Positions 1 to 9,600 of a stretch of 64,000 nt of DNA are shown here, piece after piece (position 1 is the stretch's first letter; each line of letters opens with the position of its first letter). The notes beneath the pieces were generated by a model, which worked only from the letters and a program-made list of their open reading frames with translations, searched no databases and was not told the origin of the DNA. The translations under genes were made by a program, and so were the position numbers. Source of the DNA: Candidatus Gastranaerophilales bacterium (GTDB lineage: Bacteria > Cyanobacteriota > Vampirovibrionia > Gastranaerophilales > Gastranaerophilaceae); the NCBI GenBank assembly GCA_944322885.1, contig CALUQH010000012.1, positions 1-64,000 of the forward strand, read 5' to 3'.

Positions 1-935
1 CGTTACGCGGCAAGGTACGGGCTATTGGTACACATTTACAATCAGGTAAGTCACGCCATTCCTGAGTATCACTACATGTATCACTAAAGCCGGGGATGGC
101 CTCCCATTGTCCGTTTACACACTGCTGGCCGCAGACGGGCGGGGTATCACCGGGATTACATACAGAAACAGGTTCATCCCCTTCTTCGCCGCCGCCCGGA
201 ACTACAGCATTACCAAATTTTTCTTCAACACAAGAGCATTCACCAGTAACATTATTTTTTAGTTTAATTAAACCTTCTTGGCATTGCAAGGTTAGACATT
301 GATCTAATTGAACACCTCCGTTTTGTCCTTTTGGAATACAAGAACATGAGGCAAAATTAAAGGTACCACCTTGTCCCTCACAAGAAGTCATTTTAGCATA
401 CCAAAAAGGATCATTATAAGGATCACAAACAGAAGCTGTACTGTCTTTTTTGCAAGTACAAGAAGCAATATCGGCGTACTGTCCCTTAGGGCACTGTAAA
501 CCAGGGCAATATACGCCTCCTGTACCAGTTACTCCACCACTATTATTTGTAGGCGCATCTATTAAACCATTTTCATACGCCCAAGCGGACTCATCCCATA
601 AACTGTCAAGCAAGGCAAAATAACTGCTATGACCTGAAGCCTGAGCCAAATGCTCAACCAAATTCAGTGCCTTATAGTTCTCATTCTGAGGATTGAAATC
701 CGTCAACAATGCCCGTGAAACATCTTTTAAGGACTCATAAGCCGAATAATAACTGTATGAAATCGTTGAATCAAGTTTCTTCTTTGTTACACCTATAGTT
801 ACTGCTACTACAACTGAAATTATCAGCATAACAATTACTATTTCGGCCAGGGTGTATGCAGGCTGAAACCCTTTAGAGGAGCTTAGAGTGCCCCCCCCCG
901 ACGGGATTAAATTCCGCAAAAATTTTCATACTCAT
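1..935 (-). CDS. Prepilin-like Cys-rich surface protein, 3' end outside window, off-frame at a G9 tract
   Basis: Minus-strand gene running off the left edge. After the homopolymer at 891-899 the frame reads KGFQPAYTLAEIVIVML, a type IV prepilin-like cleavage site and hydrophobic helix. An extracellular part follows with many Cys residues in short CxC or CxxxxC spacings, suggesting disulfide-bonded repeats. The ATG at 935 has AGGAG six bases upstream and starts MSMKIFAEFNPVGGG. The ATG at 939 is too close to the SD and stops after ten codons. With nine G residues the 935 frame stops shortly after the tract. Eight or eleven G would join it to the prepilin frame, so as written the gene is OFF. 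The length of the full protein cannot be judged. Function as a surface-exposed pseudopilin is inferred from the N-terminus only. Confidence 0.75.
891..899. repeat. Homopolymer tract C9 (G9 in the sense strand of the gene)
   Basis: Nine C residues on the top strand, preceded by G and followed by GACG. The tract lies inside the 5' coding region of the minus-strand prepilin-like gene starting at 935. The start at 935 and the prepilin ATG codon at 829 are 106 bases apart, so the frame is off by one. Tract lengths of 8 or 11 would be in frame. Confidence 0.9.
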
Positions 936-965
936 CCATTGCTCCTATATAATATTAACTTTTTT

Positions 966-994
966 ATTATAACATATTATTTATATAAATACAA
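966..994 (-). promoter_or_regulatory. Sigma-70 promoter of the prepilin-like gene
   Basis: On the minus strand, TTGTAT (989-994) is separated by 17 bp from a perfect TATAAT (966-971). The -10 neighbourhood, ATATGTTATAATAAAAA, is shared with the promoter of the prepilin-like gene at 13412, suggesting a common promoter type. Confidence 0.6.
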
Positions 995-999
995 TACTA

Positions 1000-1029
1000 A
1001 AACCTGTCTTATGTTAATAAGACAGGTTT
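1000..1029 (-). terminator. Intrinsic terminator-like hairpin
   Basis: A perfect 13-bp inverted repeat (1000-1012 with 1017-1029) has a four-base loop. It lies just downstream of the minus-strand gene ending at 1090 and upstream of the prepilin promoter. The following minus-strand sequence is T-rich but not a clean T-run. Confidence 0.6.
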
Positions 1030-1089
1030 ACATATATATAAAATCTGGCAAATTTAAATATAATGCTTCTTGCCTGACAAGAATTTGAT

Positions 1090-1461
1090 TTATGAAAGTG
1101 CCATTAAAGCTTTCACAGATCTTGCATTATCTCTTACTTCTTCATCTGAATGCATATTTACAGTATCTTCAAGAATTTTAATAGCCTCGGATTTATCGTT
1201 CAATGACAACAATTCATTAATTGTGCTCATTGCAACAACAGTTGACATATCATTAATACCTTTACCTTTGTTAGTAATAACAATTTTCAAAGCGTCATGA
1301 ACATTTTTCTTAACTAATGCACGGGATGTCATTTCTCTGATTGCATCAACTTTAGAATTTGTTCCTACATCTTCGAGAATTGATATTGATTCGGGATTTT
1401 CATTCATACCCAAACCTTCTATAATATTGGTAACATTTTTTACGATTTTCTTATCTGTCAT
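1090..1461 (-). CDS. Hypothetical small helical protein
   Basis: A 123-residue acidic protein with no signal peptide or membrane segment. The sequence reads as amphipathic helices (IREMTSRALVKKNVHDALKI, then STINELLSLNDKSEAIKILE), resembling short HEAT/armadillo-like repeats. I do not recognise a family. The ATG has GGAGG ten bases upstream. It lies 19 bp downstream of the gene ending at 1481 on the same strand and is followed by a hairpin at 1000-1029, so the two probably form a bicistronic unit. The function is unknown. The upstream F-x-G protein may be a partner, but this is only inferred from position. Confidence 0.7.
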   Translation of the reverse strand: MTDKKIVKNVTNIIEGLGMNENPESISILEDVGTNSKVDAIREMTSRALVKKNVHDALKIVITNKGKGINDMSTVVAMSTINELLSLNDKSEAIKILEDTVNMHSDEEVRDNARSVKALMALS

Positions 1462-1480
1462 CTTATTAAAACCTCCCTAA

Positions 1481-1990
1481 CTATACTGCAGCTTCCCAAG
1501 CAGCTACGTTATCCGACAACAACTGTCTTGCAGCTGTCATATCATCCATTTTTGCAACAGATCTTGCGGTAATACCGTTTGAAATTAAATCTGTTACAGA
1601 AGTTCCTAAAGCATCTTTTACGGAATTATATATAGAAACTGCTTTTTCTTTCGCAGGAGTAAAAGATATTTCTATACCGTTAAGCTTGTTCCAGCCGTTA
1701 ACAACATTTTCTTTCATTCTGTTACCAAAAGAAACAACTGAGTTAATCATGTTCTGGAATTTTTCGCCGATACCTGAAATAGAACCAACTAAAGCACTTG
1801 CTTTTAATTTTCCTGTAAAATTAATCTGATCATTTTTCTTTGTTGAAGATTCAAATACGTCAGCTGTCAAAACATTTCCTTTGAAAGATGAAGCTGCAAA
1901 CGGATTTGAAGAATTTCTTTGTGTCGCATTTTCGTGTTTGCTTGTGTTGAATAAACGTTCACGAATTGCGGGGATTGATAAATTTGCCAT
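1481..1990 (-). CDS. Hypothetical protein with F-x-G motif
   Basis: A 169-residue protein starting MANLSIPAIRERLF, with SD AAGGA seven bases upstream. It has a polar, low-complexity N-terminal third (residues about 15-55, Ser/Asn/Lys rich) that ends with INFTGKL. A helical segment rich in Gly, Ser and Ala follows. The F-x-G motif recurs in other unrelated proteins of this window (39995, 53085, 58224; related NFG in 19979). No known domain, signal peptide or strong membrane helix is evident. First gene of a likely operon with the 123-residue protein downstream. Function unknown. Confidence 0.7.
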   Translation of the reverse strand: MANLSIPAIRERLFNTSKHENATQRNSSNPFAASSFKGNVLTADVFESSTKKNDQINFTGKLKASALVGSISGIGEKFQNMINSVVSFGNRMKENVVNGWNKLNGIEISFTPAKEKAVSIYNSVKDALGTSVTDLISNGITARSVAKMDDMTAARQLLSDNVAAWEAAV

Positions 1991-2127
1991 ATTTGTATCC
2001 TTTCGTATAACTTTATCGACTTTATAAGGATATCATCATAATTTTTATATTGGCTCAACCTTTTGGTGTATTCTTATTTGAATTTCTTATACTTTAGTTG
2101 TAAAATTTATGCATAGAGGATAGAAAA

Positions 2128-2898
2128 ATGGGATATGAAAATTTAGATAAATTGATAGAAACAGTAAGGATTTTGCGCTCACCTCAAGGCTGCGAATGGG
2201 ACAGAGCACAAACTCATAAAACATTACGCCCGAACATGCTTGAAGAAGCTTATGAAGCGGTCGATGCCATGGATTCAGGCGATATGAAACATTTAAAAGA
2301 GGAACTCGGAGATGTGCTTTTACAGGTTCTTCTTCATTCTCAGATAGCCGATGATGAAGGTGAATTTAATCTTGATGACGTGGCTAAAGGGCTTAATGAA
2401 AAGCTTATTCACCGCCATCCGCATGTTTTCGGAAATATAAAAGTAAATTCAACAGATGAAATTATAGATAACTGGGATAAATTAAAAAAAGAAGAAAAAC
2501 CGCACAGAAAATCAGCAATGGACGGGATTTCAAAATCCCAATCAGCATTGATGAGCGCACAAAAAATAAGCAAACGTGCAGTAAAAAAAGGCTTTGAATG
2601 GCCTGATGAAAATACACTTTATGAATGTATTAAATCTGAATTCGACGAATTTAAAGAGGCTGTAAAAGAAAATAATCCCGAACATGCCGAAGAAGAAATG
2701 GGAGATATTTTATTTGCGGTGGTAAACCTTGCAAGATGGAACAAAATTGATGCGGAACAGGCCCTTTTAAAAGCAAATAAAAAGTTTATGGCGCGTTTTC
2801 GCAAAATGGAAGAATTAGCAGAAAAACCGTTAGAAGAATATAATTTCAGGGAATATGATATATTATGGAAGCGGGCTAAGGAAAATCTCTCTGATTAA
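2128..2898 (+). CDS. mazG: Nucleoside triphosphate pyrophosphohydrolase MazG
   Basis: A 256-residue all-alpha NTP pyrophosphohydrolase of the two-domain MazG type, a cytosolic enzyme that hydrolyses (d)NTPs to NMP and PPi and is linked to nucleotide-pool cleaning. The N-terminal domain begins LRSPQGCEWDRAQTH and carries the Mg-binding EE-x2-E (MLEEAYEAVD) and EELGD motifs. The second domain repeats them as KSEFDEFKEAV and EEEMGD. Length matches typical bacterial MazG. The SD GAGGAT is six to seven bases upstream of the ATG. It stands alone on the plus strand, divergent from the gene pair at 1090-1990. Confidence 0.95.
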   Translation: MGYENLDKLIETVRILRSPQGCEWDRAQTHKTLRPNMLEEAYEAVDAMDSGDMKHLKEELGDVLLQVLLHSQIADDEGEFNLDDVAKGLNEKLIHRHPHVFGNIKVNSTDEIIDNWDKLKKEEKPHRKSAMDGISKSQSALMSAQKISKRAVKKGFEWPDENTLYECIKSEFDEFKEAVKENNPEHAEEEMGDILFAVVNLARWNKIDAEQALLKANKKFMARFRKMEELAEKPLEEYNFREYDILWKRAKENLSD

Positions 2899-2993
2899 TT
2901 GTTAACAAATGTTAAATTAAGTTACCCTAAAAAAGCAATTTCTTTATAAAAAAATCCTTTATATAAATATACAGGAAAGAGGATAAAGGTTTT

Positions 2994-3197
2994 ATGAAAG
3001 AACAGGAATTGAATACTTTGATGTCTGTAGTTTCAGACCCCATAAATAATGTTTACAAAATTAATTCAAGAAAAGACTTGGAAGAAATTCAACGTATTAT
3101 AAGAATTTTTAATATTTCTGAAAGCCAGCATAACAAACACACTATGTTGTCTATTAAAAATCTTGCCACTTTCAAACTTGTGCTGAGCAACAATTAA
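2994..3197 (+). CDS. Small hypothetical protein
   Basis: A 67-residue protein (MKEQELNTLMSVVSDP...) without recognisable domain, signal peptide or membrane helix. It is mixed charged and probably helical (RKDLEEIQRIIRIFN). Support for a real gene is an AGGATAAAGG stretch upstream of the ATG, a CTTTATATAAAT element at 2957 that recurs upstream of two other short transcripts, and a clear intrinsic terminator directly downstream at 3238. It is transcribed apart from mazG, or as its distal member after about 95 bp. Function unknown. Confidence 0.65.
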   Translation: MKEQELNTLMSVVSDPINNVYKINSRKDLEEIQRIIRIFNISESQHNKHTMLSIKNLATFKLVLSNN

Positions 3198-3237
3198 AAA
3201 GATTTAACAAGCCCGAAAAAGCAAATCGCATAAATTG

Positions 3238-3272
3238 AAGTTCCGTTAACTTTAATATTAACGGAACTTTTT
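3238..3272 (+). terminator. Intrinsic terminator after the small gene
   Basis: A perfect 12-bp stem (3238-3249 with 3258-3269), an eight-base loop and a short T-run. It ends the transcript of the 67-residue gene. Confidence 0.75.
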
Positions 3273-3321
3273 GTATTACTGTATAATTGATTTTAATCCG
3301 AAACTAAGCTAAAATTCATTT

Positions 3322-4275
3322 ATGGCAGAAAATTTGTTGAAAATTAACAATTTATATGTTGAATACCATGCCAATAAAGGAATTCTCGGCGGAAAGACAA
3401 CTATCCATGCCGTAAACGGCGTTTCTCTGAAAATTCACAAAGGGGAAATCCTTGCGATAGCAGGAGAATCCGGCTGCGGGAAATCAACGCTTGCAAAAGC
3501 CTTAATACAGCTTGAACCGGTAAAATCAGGAGAAATATTTTTTGAAAATAAAAATACACTTACGCTTCAAAAATATGATTTAAAAGAATTCCGTAAAAAA
3601 GCTCAAATGGTTTTCCAAAATCCTTATGCGAGCCTTAATCCAAAAATGAAAATTATAGATATTTTAAAAGAACCGCTTGAAATTAATACAGATTTTACCC
3701 CTGAAAAAATATTTGAAACGATAAAAGAAAAAATTAAACTTGTAGGACTTGATGAGTCATGTCTTGAGCTTTATCCCCATGAGTTTTCTGGCGGTCAAAG
3801 ACAGAGAATAGCTATTGCAAGAGCTTTGATGCTTAATCCCGAATTTATTCTTGCAGATGAGCCCGTAAGCGCTCTTGATGTAAGCATTCAGGCTCAAATC
3901 ATTAACCTTATAAAAGAATTAAATAAATCACTAGGGCTTACTTTTTTATTAATTACACATGATATGAGTGTGATTAAGTATCTTGCAGACAGGGTTGCCG
4001 TGATGTATCTCGGCGAAATTGTCGAAACAGGCAAAACCGAGGATATTTTTACTTCCCCGCTTCACCCTTATACAAAAGCCCTATTAAGCTCAGTTCCGCA
4101 AATTAACAAAAGCGGAAAAAAGATTGTTTTAAAAGGAGATTTACCATCTCCTGCCGACCTTCCTCAGGGATGTAAATTCCACACGAGATGCCCTTATATT
4201 ATGGAAAAATGCAAAACCTGCATCCCGCAGGACAAAGGTGCCAGTCATAAAGTAAAATGTTTCCTGTATGAATAA
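3322..4275 (+). CDS. Oligopeptide/dipeptide ABC transporter ATP-binding protein (OppF/DppF type)
   Basis: A 317-residue ABC ATPase that would power peptide or nickel uptake at the inner membrane. Walker A GESGCGKST lies at 48-56, the Q-loop Gln at 99, the signature SGGQRQ at 156-161 and Walker B ILADEP at 176-181. A switch His follows in LLITHD. The C-terminal oligopeptide-type extension is present: LHPYTKALLSSVP, then the Cys-containing CKFHTRCPYIMEKC. No permease, second ATPase or binding protein is adjacent, so this is an orphan subunit within the window. There is no clear SD and the ATG is preceded by an AT-rich stretch. Which of OppF, DppF or AppF it corresponds to cannot be decided. Confidence 0.9.
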   Translation: MAENLLKINNLYVEYHANKGILGGKTTIHAVNGVSLKIHKGEILAIAGESGCGKSTLAKALIQLEPVKSGEIFFENKNTLTLQKYDLKEFRKKAQMVFQNPYASLNPKMKIIDILKEPLEINTDFTPEKIFETIKEKIKLVGLDESCLELYPHEFSGGQRQRIAIARALMLNPEFILADEPVSALDVSIQAQIINLIKELNKSLGLTFLLITHDMSVIKYLADRVAVMYLGEIVETGKTEDIFTSPLHPYTKALLSSVPQINKSGKKIVLKGDLPSPADLPQGCKFHTRCPYIMEKCKTCIPQDKGASHKVKCFLYE

Positions 4276-4292
4276 ATAACAGCTGTTAAGAT

Positions 4293-5186
4293 TTAAGTAG
4301 TTTTCTCAACAGCCTTGTCTGCGGAAACCATTGACTGCAGAAATACTGACAACAGTATTAAAATCATACCTATATAAAAAGATATATTCAGCTGTTGCCC
4401 CTCACCGAGAAAGATTATTGCAAGCAATATTCCGTATATTGGTTCAAAGTTTCCGTACAAACTTACCGTAAAAGCAGAAAGGGTCCTGAGTACATGTATC
4501 TGTAATATATATAGCACTATAGTACAGAAAAAAGCCAGTATAAAAAGATATACAAAATTCATAAGAGATGGAATTTCTAACACAGTTACCCCTGATATTA
4601 TCCCTGCAGAAACAAGCACTGATAAAAATAATGTTCCGCCTAACAATTCATAAAATAACATAGTTTTTGAACTTTTATCAGAACCGATTACTTTATTTAA
4701 AATAGTGTAAAGTGCGATTAACACAGCAGATATAATTCCCAGAATTATTCCAAAACGGAAATGAGTATCTATATGAAATATTAAACCAATACCCGCAACG
4801 GCGATAATACTGCATAAAAGATTTTCCCTGCAAAAAGGCTTTTTGAATATTAAAGGTTCAAATATAGCAGTAAAAAATCCTTCCAGAGAATAACAGACAA
4901 CTCCGATCGCAACATTTGCAAATTTTATACTCGCAAAAAAGAACAAAAAATGCAGTCCCAACAAAACACCAAGCCCGCCTATTTTTAATATTTCAAGGAA
5001 TTTTTCCGAAGGCAGCTTTTTTAATACAAATAGCATTATAAAAAATAAAATAAAAGCAAAAGATAATCTGTACCATACAAGATAAAAAGCATCAAGAGTA
5101 ATTAACTTGCCCAAAACACCTGTTAATCCTGCAAGTAATACGGAAATATGCAATTTTATATATTCTTTTCTTTGATTATCCGTCAT
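4293..5186 (-). CDS. EamA/DMT-family permease
   Basis: A 297-residue integral membrane protein with about ten hydrophobic segments arranged as two five-helix halves, the usual layout of the drug/metabolite transporter EamA family. Typical exporter segments are GLHFLFFFASIKFANVAIG in the first repeat and a Gly/Glu turn FLGEGQ near the end. Substrate unknown; metabolite or amino acid efflux is typical of the family. It is convergent with the ABC ATPase gene (17 bp between stops) and 40 bp downstream of glgA on the same strand. The first residues before the first helix are short and charged, consistent with the chosen ATG. Confidence 0.85.
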   Translation of the reverse strand: MTDNQRKEYIKLHISVLLAGLTGVLGKLITLDAFYLVWYRLSFAFILFFIMLFVLKKLPSEKFLEILKIGGLGVLLGLHFLFFFASIKFANVAIGVVCYSLEGFFTAIFEPLIFKKPFCRENLLCSIIAVAGIGLIFHIDTHFRFGIILGIISAVLIALYTILNKVIGSDKSSKTMLFYELLGGTLFLSVLVSAGIISGVTVLEIPSLMNFVYLFILAFFCTIVLYILQIHVLRTLSAFTVSLYGNFEPIYGILLAIIFLGEGQQLNISFYIGMILILLSVFLQSMVSADKAVEKTT

Positions 5187-5226
5187 ACTTATATTATGCC
5201 CATAAAGTGCAATTTATGGCAAATAA

Positions 5227-6672
5227 TCAGCAGACCGTCAATTCCTTATACATACTCAAATACAATGCAGAACTTCTTCTCCAGGAAAAATCAGCTTCCA
5301 TCGCAGACTTTCTCATAGCATTAAATGTATATTTATCCTGGTATACACCTAATGAACAATAAATTGCCTGCATCATATCCCAACCGGAATATCCCCAGAA
5401 TTTAAATCCCGTAGAATCATTCAGAGGATAACCTGTTACAGTATCTTCAAGCCCGCCTGTAGCTCTAACAACAGGCAAACTTCCGTAACGCATTGCAATA
5501 AGCTGGCTTAAACCGCACGGCTCAAATTTTGACGGCATAAGGTAAAAGTCACTTCCGGCATAAATCTGATTGGCCAAATCAGCACGATAACCGATATATG
5601 CACGTATATTTGAAGTGTTGTTCGAAAGCCATATAAGAAGATTCTCATAATCCTTTTCACCGCTACCCAAAAAGACAAAATCTGCATTTAAACTTTTTAA
5701 TTCGCCTTCACTCTGCCTTATCAAGTCAATCCCTTTCTGTCCAACGAGACGGGAAACCATTGCATACATAGGTCTTTCAGGATTATATTTAAGTCCGAAT
5801 TTTTCACATACCTTTTTCTTATTCTCTTCTTTATGTTTTAAGGATTTAACATCATATTTTTTTACAATATTTTTATCCGTCTTCGGATTGAAAGCCTCAT
5901 AATCAATTCCGTTCAATATCCCGACGAGCTTACTCTGGTTCATCCGAAGGGTATAATCCATACCTTCACCATATTCGCCTGTTAATATTTCTTTTGCATA
6001 AGTAGGAGATACGGCAATAATTTTATCAGAATAATTAATTGCACCTTTCATCCAGTTAACTTTTCCGTAATGCTCTACTCCACATTCATTATAAACAATA
6101 TCCTTGCGCATATTTGCAAAATCCAGAACATCTTCAAACCATACACCTTGATATGCAAGGTTATGAATTTCAAAAACAGTTTTCGTATTTTTCCAAAAAT
6201 CATCATATCTGTAGTTGCTGTGCAAATAGACAGGAATCATAGCTGTATGCCAGTCATTTGCATGAATAATATCTGCCTTGAAGTTCAATAACTTTGCATA
6301 CTCAAGAGTCGCCAGAGAAAATGCAATATACCTTTCATGTTCATATTTCGGGTCAAGCCATTTAGGATAAACTTCCTTAAAACAAGTAAAATACCAATCA
6401 TTATGGACAAAAAATACATTAATATTTGTTCCGGGAAGTTTACACATAAACAAACGGAACTTATGCCCCATTCTGTCAAACGTAAGCCACATTTCAGAAT
6501 TTTCAAGTTCTTTAATACCCCATTTATTTACATCTATAAGACCGTGTAAAGGCGTAAAAATAGCAATTTCAGCGTCTTTTTCCAGATATTTAGGCAGACT
6601 TCCCACAACATCCGCAAGCCCTCCTGCTTTTGAAAAAGGTGCAACCTCTGCAGCAGCAAATAAAATTTTCAT
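5227..6672 (-). CDS. glgA: Glycogen synthase (ADP-glucose type)
   Basis: A 481-residue GT5 glycosyltransferase that transfers glucose from ADP-glucose to glycogen. The N-terminus carries the ADP-glucose-binding KAGGLADV (residues 15-22). The C-terminal GT-B domain has SRLVGQKG and PSKFEPCGLSQLIAMRYG, with the catalytic Glu region and the phosphate-binding Lys. Length matches bacterial GlgA. The SD AAGGAG lies in the last codons of the upstream giant gene, only 2 bp separate stop and start, and the pair is therefore likely translationally coupled. Carbon storage as glycogen fits with pgi and the GH13-like protein elsewhere in the window. Confidence 0.95.
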   Translation of the reverse strand: MKILFAAAEVAPFSKAGGLADVVGSLPKYLEKDAEIAIFTPLHGLIDVNKWGIKELENSEMWLTFDRMGHKFRLFMCKLPGTNINVFFVHNDWYFTCFKEVYPKWLDPKYEHERYIAFSLATLEYAKLLNFKADIIHANDWHTAMIPVYLHSNYRYDDFWKNTKTVFEIHNLAYQGVWFEDVLDFANMRKDIVYNECGVEHYGKVNWMKGAINYSDKIIAVSPTYAKEILTGEYGEGMDYTLRMNQSKLVGILNGIDYEAFNPKTDKNIVKKYDVKSLKHKEENKKKVCEKFGLKYNPERPMYAMVSRLVGQKGIDLIRQSEGELKSLNADFVFLGSGEKDYENLLIWLSNNTSNIRAYIGYRADLANQIYAGSDFYLMPSKFEPCGLSQLIAMRYGSLPVVRATGGLEDTVTGYPLNDSTGFKFWGYSGWDMMQAIYCSLGVYQDKYTFNAMRKSAMEADFSWRRSSALYLSMYKELTVC

Positions 6673-6674
6673 TT

Positions 6675-9600
6675 TTACTCTCCTTGTTCTAATACATTAT
6701 CTGAAACGAATTGCACGTTTGACTGATTTTCTTGAACAATATCCTGCTCCTGAACGGAATCTTCCGCAGCAATATAATGATTAGGATCCGTATCAAAATT
6801 AAAGTTAATACCGTATTTTGCAGCAATATAACGTGCATGAGCGATTAAAATTTCAGCTTTCTCTGGCTGTTTGTCAAACATCATAACCTTAAACATATTG
6901 TATTTAAACAACATTAACAGATACTCACTTGTAATATTATTTTTTTCCAATTGAATGAGAGAATTATTTATAATTCCATAAGCAATTTCATATTTATCCT
7001 GTTTTAAGTGTAATTCACTCATTACATACCAGGCCACATATAAAAGTGTCGTCATGCCATTATTATTTGTAGTTTTTATTATTTTATAAATAATAGAATC
7101 TGCTTTTTTGAATGACCTGAGCTTCATATAAGCATATCCAATTAGTAAATCACAGAATAGTTCTAACTGATGGAGCTTACTAATTTTAGCTGCAATTTTC
7201 GCCTTATAAATATGCTCTGCAAACATTGAATAATCACCATCGTTCATGAGAAACGCATTTATTATATTTAATATAACATGTCCGAATCTATCGTTTTCAT
7301 CAACGTTTTCACATTTCACCGAAATAGGGCGCCCATGGATTAAATCTTCAAGAGCTACAAACAAGCTGTAAGATTTTGGAATGAAGTCTAAATCAGCATA
7401 AACAATATCTAAAAACTGTCCGACATTTCCTGACAATATTAAAACATTACCAAGAGCTACATAACCTACAGAATCTGCAATCAATGCCTTAAACTCATCT
7501 TCACTGAAATAATCGGGTTTTAATACTTTAAGTGACTGCATATTAACCATATTAAGTACTTTATATCCGACATCAAGAGAATCCCTCAACGCGCCGACAT
7601 TAAATAAAATCTGAATATGAATTAATGACATTAAGAAAAAGTATGTATTAAAGTTGGGGTCTTCCGGATTTAAAGATGACACCGGCAGAAGTGAAAGAAC
7701 TTTATGCGTAAGTTCTAACGCATGGTTATAATCTCCCGTATTCAAAGCCCCATTTATCATTTTATTACACAGAAGAATTATTTTCTCAACATCTTTTGTT
7801 TTTTCAAGATTTTTCAAAGTTTCCACCGCGATTTCAGACGTTTTCTCCGGAACGTACTCATAAAGATTATTTGATATTTCCTCATACAAGTTTAATTTGT
7901 ACTCTGTCAGAGCTTCTTTTTGTTCGGGCTCCACATTTAAATCAAGAAGTTGTAAAATTTTGTTTGTACAATTTAAATAAGAACTGAAATCACCTAAAGA
8001 AAGATTTATTTGGGCAAGTTCCTCCCATTGTTTTCTCTCATTTTCAGTGTCTTCAAGCAAACCGTATAAATAAGCTTTCACAGAGCTTGGCATATCCTCA
8101 ATAAATACTTTACCAAAAAGGTCATGCGCAACATCCTCAAGATAAATTTTACTTATTGTAGTTAAAAGATTATCCCTCAAAAGGTTATAATTCGGGAAAT
8201 ATAAACAGTTATTATATTCAAAAACATAACCCATATCAGAAAGTTTTTCAATAATCTGTGTCTGATTTTCATACCCCAGACTTGCAACGGTATTCATATC
8301 AATACGGGTACCCAGAAGAACAATTGACGTTAAAAACTTCATAACATCCGCTTCATCTTGAAGCAGATTTAATCTTCTTGCAACAAGTCTGTCCAGATTA
8401 GACGGAATGATAATTGTTTTCGGGTTAATCATTGTAATACAGTCCTCATCAACCGCAAAAACACCTGATTCTATTAAATACTGTATAGCAAAATCAATAA
8501 ACAGCATACTCCCGCAGGAATATTTTGCAACTCTCTGGAAATAAAAATTATCCAGAACATTGCGATAATATACTTTATTATCTTCAATTAATTTTTCAAA
8601 TGAAGTCGGCTTAAGTGTAATTTCCGTATAATATGGTTTTGTTAGCAGAAAATGACAATCTCTGTGCAGAGAGAAAGATTTGCTGTACGTAACCAGAAAA
8701 CTTATGTCCAGCTGTTCGAAAGATTCAAAGATAAATTTCAGTACATCATAAGAACTTGAATCAATCTTATCAAAATCTTCTATATAAATTACTGTTTTGG
8801 GAATAATTTGAAGCAAAGTAAGAAATATATCAAAGTATATAAATCTGGTATCTTCAGTATTTTCTGTTTCACGCTTGTTTAAACAAATTAAATCTTTTAT
8901 TAAACCATCAGGATCAACGGAATTAAACATCGAAAAATCATTCTGCGAAAACAATTTTTGAGAAACCGTATATTCAAAGATTGCAGAGACCAAATCTCTG
9001 AAAAAGGAATATGGAGAATATTTCATCTCATCATAACATGTTATTGTAATAATATTACTAAACTGTGAAGTATCCGAAAGAGTATTCAAGACCCTCAGTG
9101 TATATGGTTTGTAGAGCTGATCAGTCTTTATAGCTACTATCCCTTTAGGAACTGATTGAAATTTATTCAAAATATGAAATAAAACATCAACATTTTCCGT
9201 ACGCATAAATTCGGCATTAATTTCTTCAAAATTTATGGTTTCAATATCGTAAATAGCATCAGGATCTCCGTTTGAATCGAGATTATTTAAGGCCTCGCCA
9301 TCAAGTTTGTCTTGTTCTACAAGCATATTTTGAACAAAATTAGGAATCTTTATTTCATCATCTTCATCTTCTGGATACTCAACTTTCACAAACTCTTTTA
9401 TATCAAGCTCATAAAACATTTCCATCTCATCGCCGACCATAACTGAATTAAGCGGAGAAAATCTATATTCACCGTCAAGAGCACTGCAAACATCATCGTC
9501 AGTTAAAACCTGGAACGTATTCAAAATTTTATCTTCTTTATTTTTTATTGACTGATTTAAAAGGCTGATATTAAATCCTGATTCAAGGTTATTGGGATTA

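Noticed and set aside
888-1088. Plus-strand open frame of 66 codons starting in the C9 tract
   Set aside because: No SD, low-complexity Tyr/Ile/Asn composition, and it runs across a minus-strand promoter and terminator.
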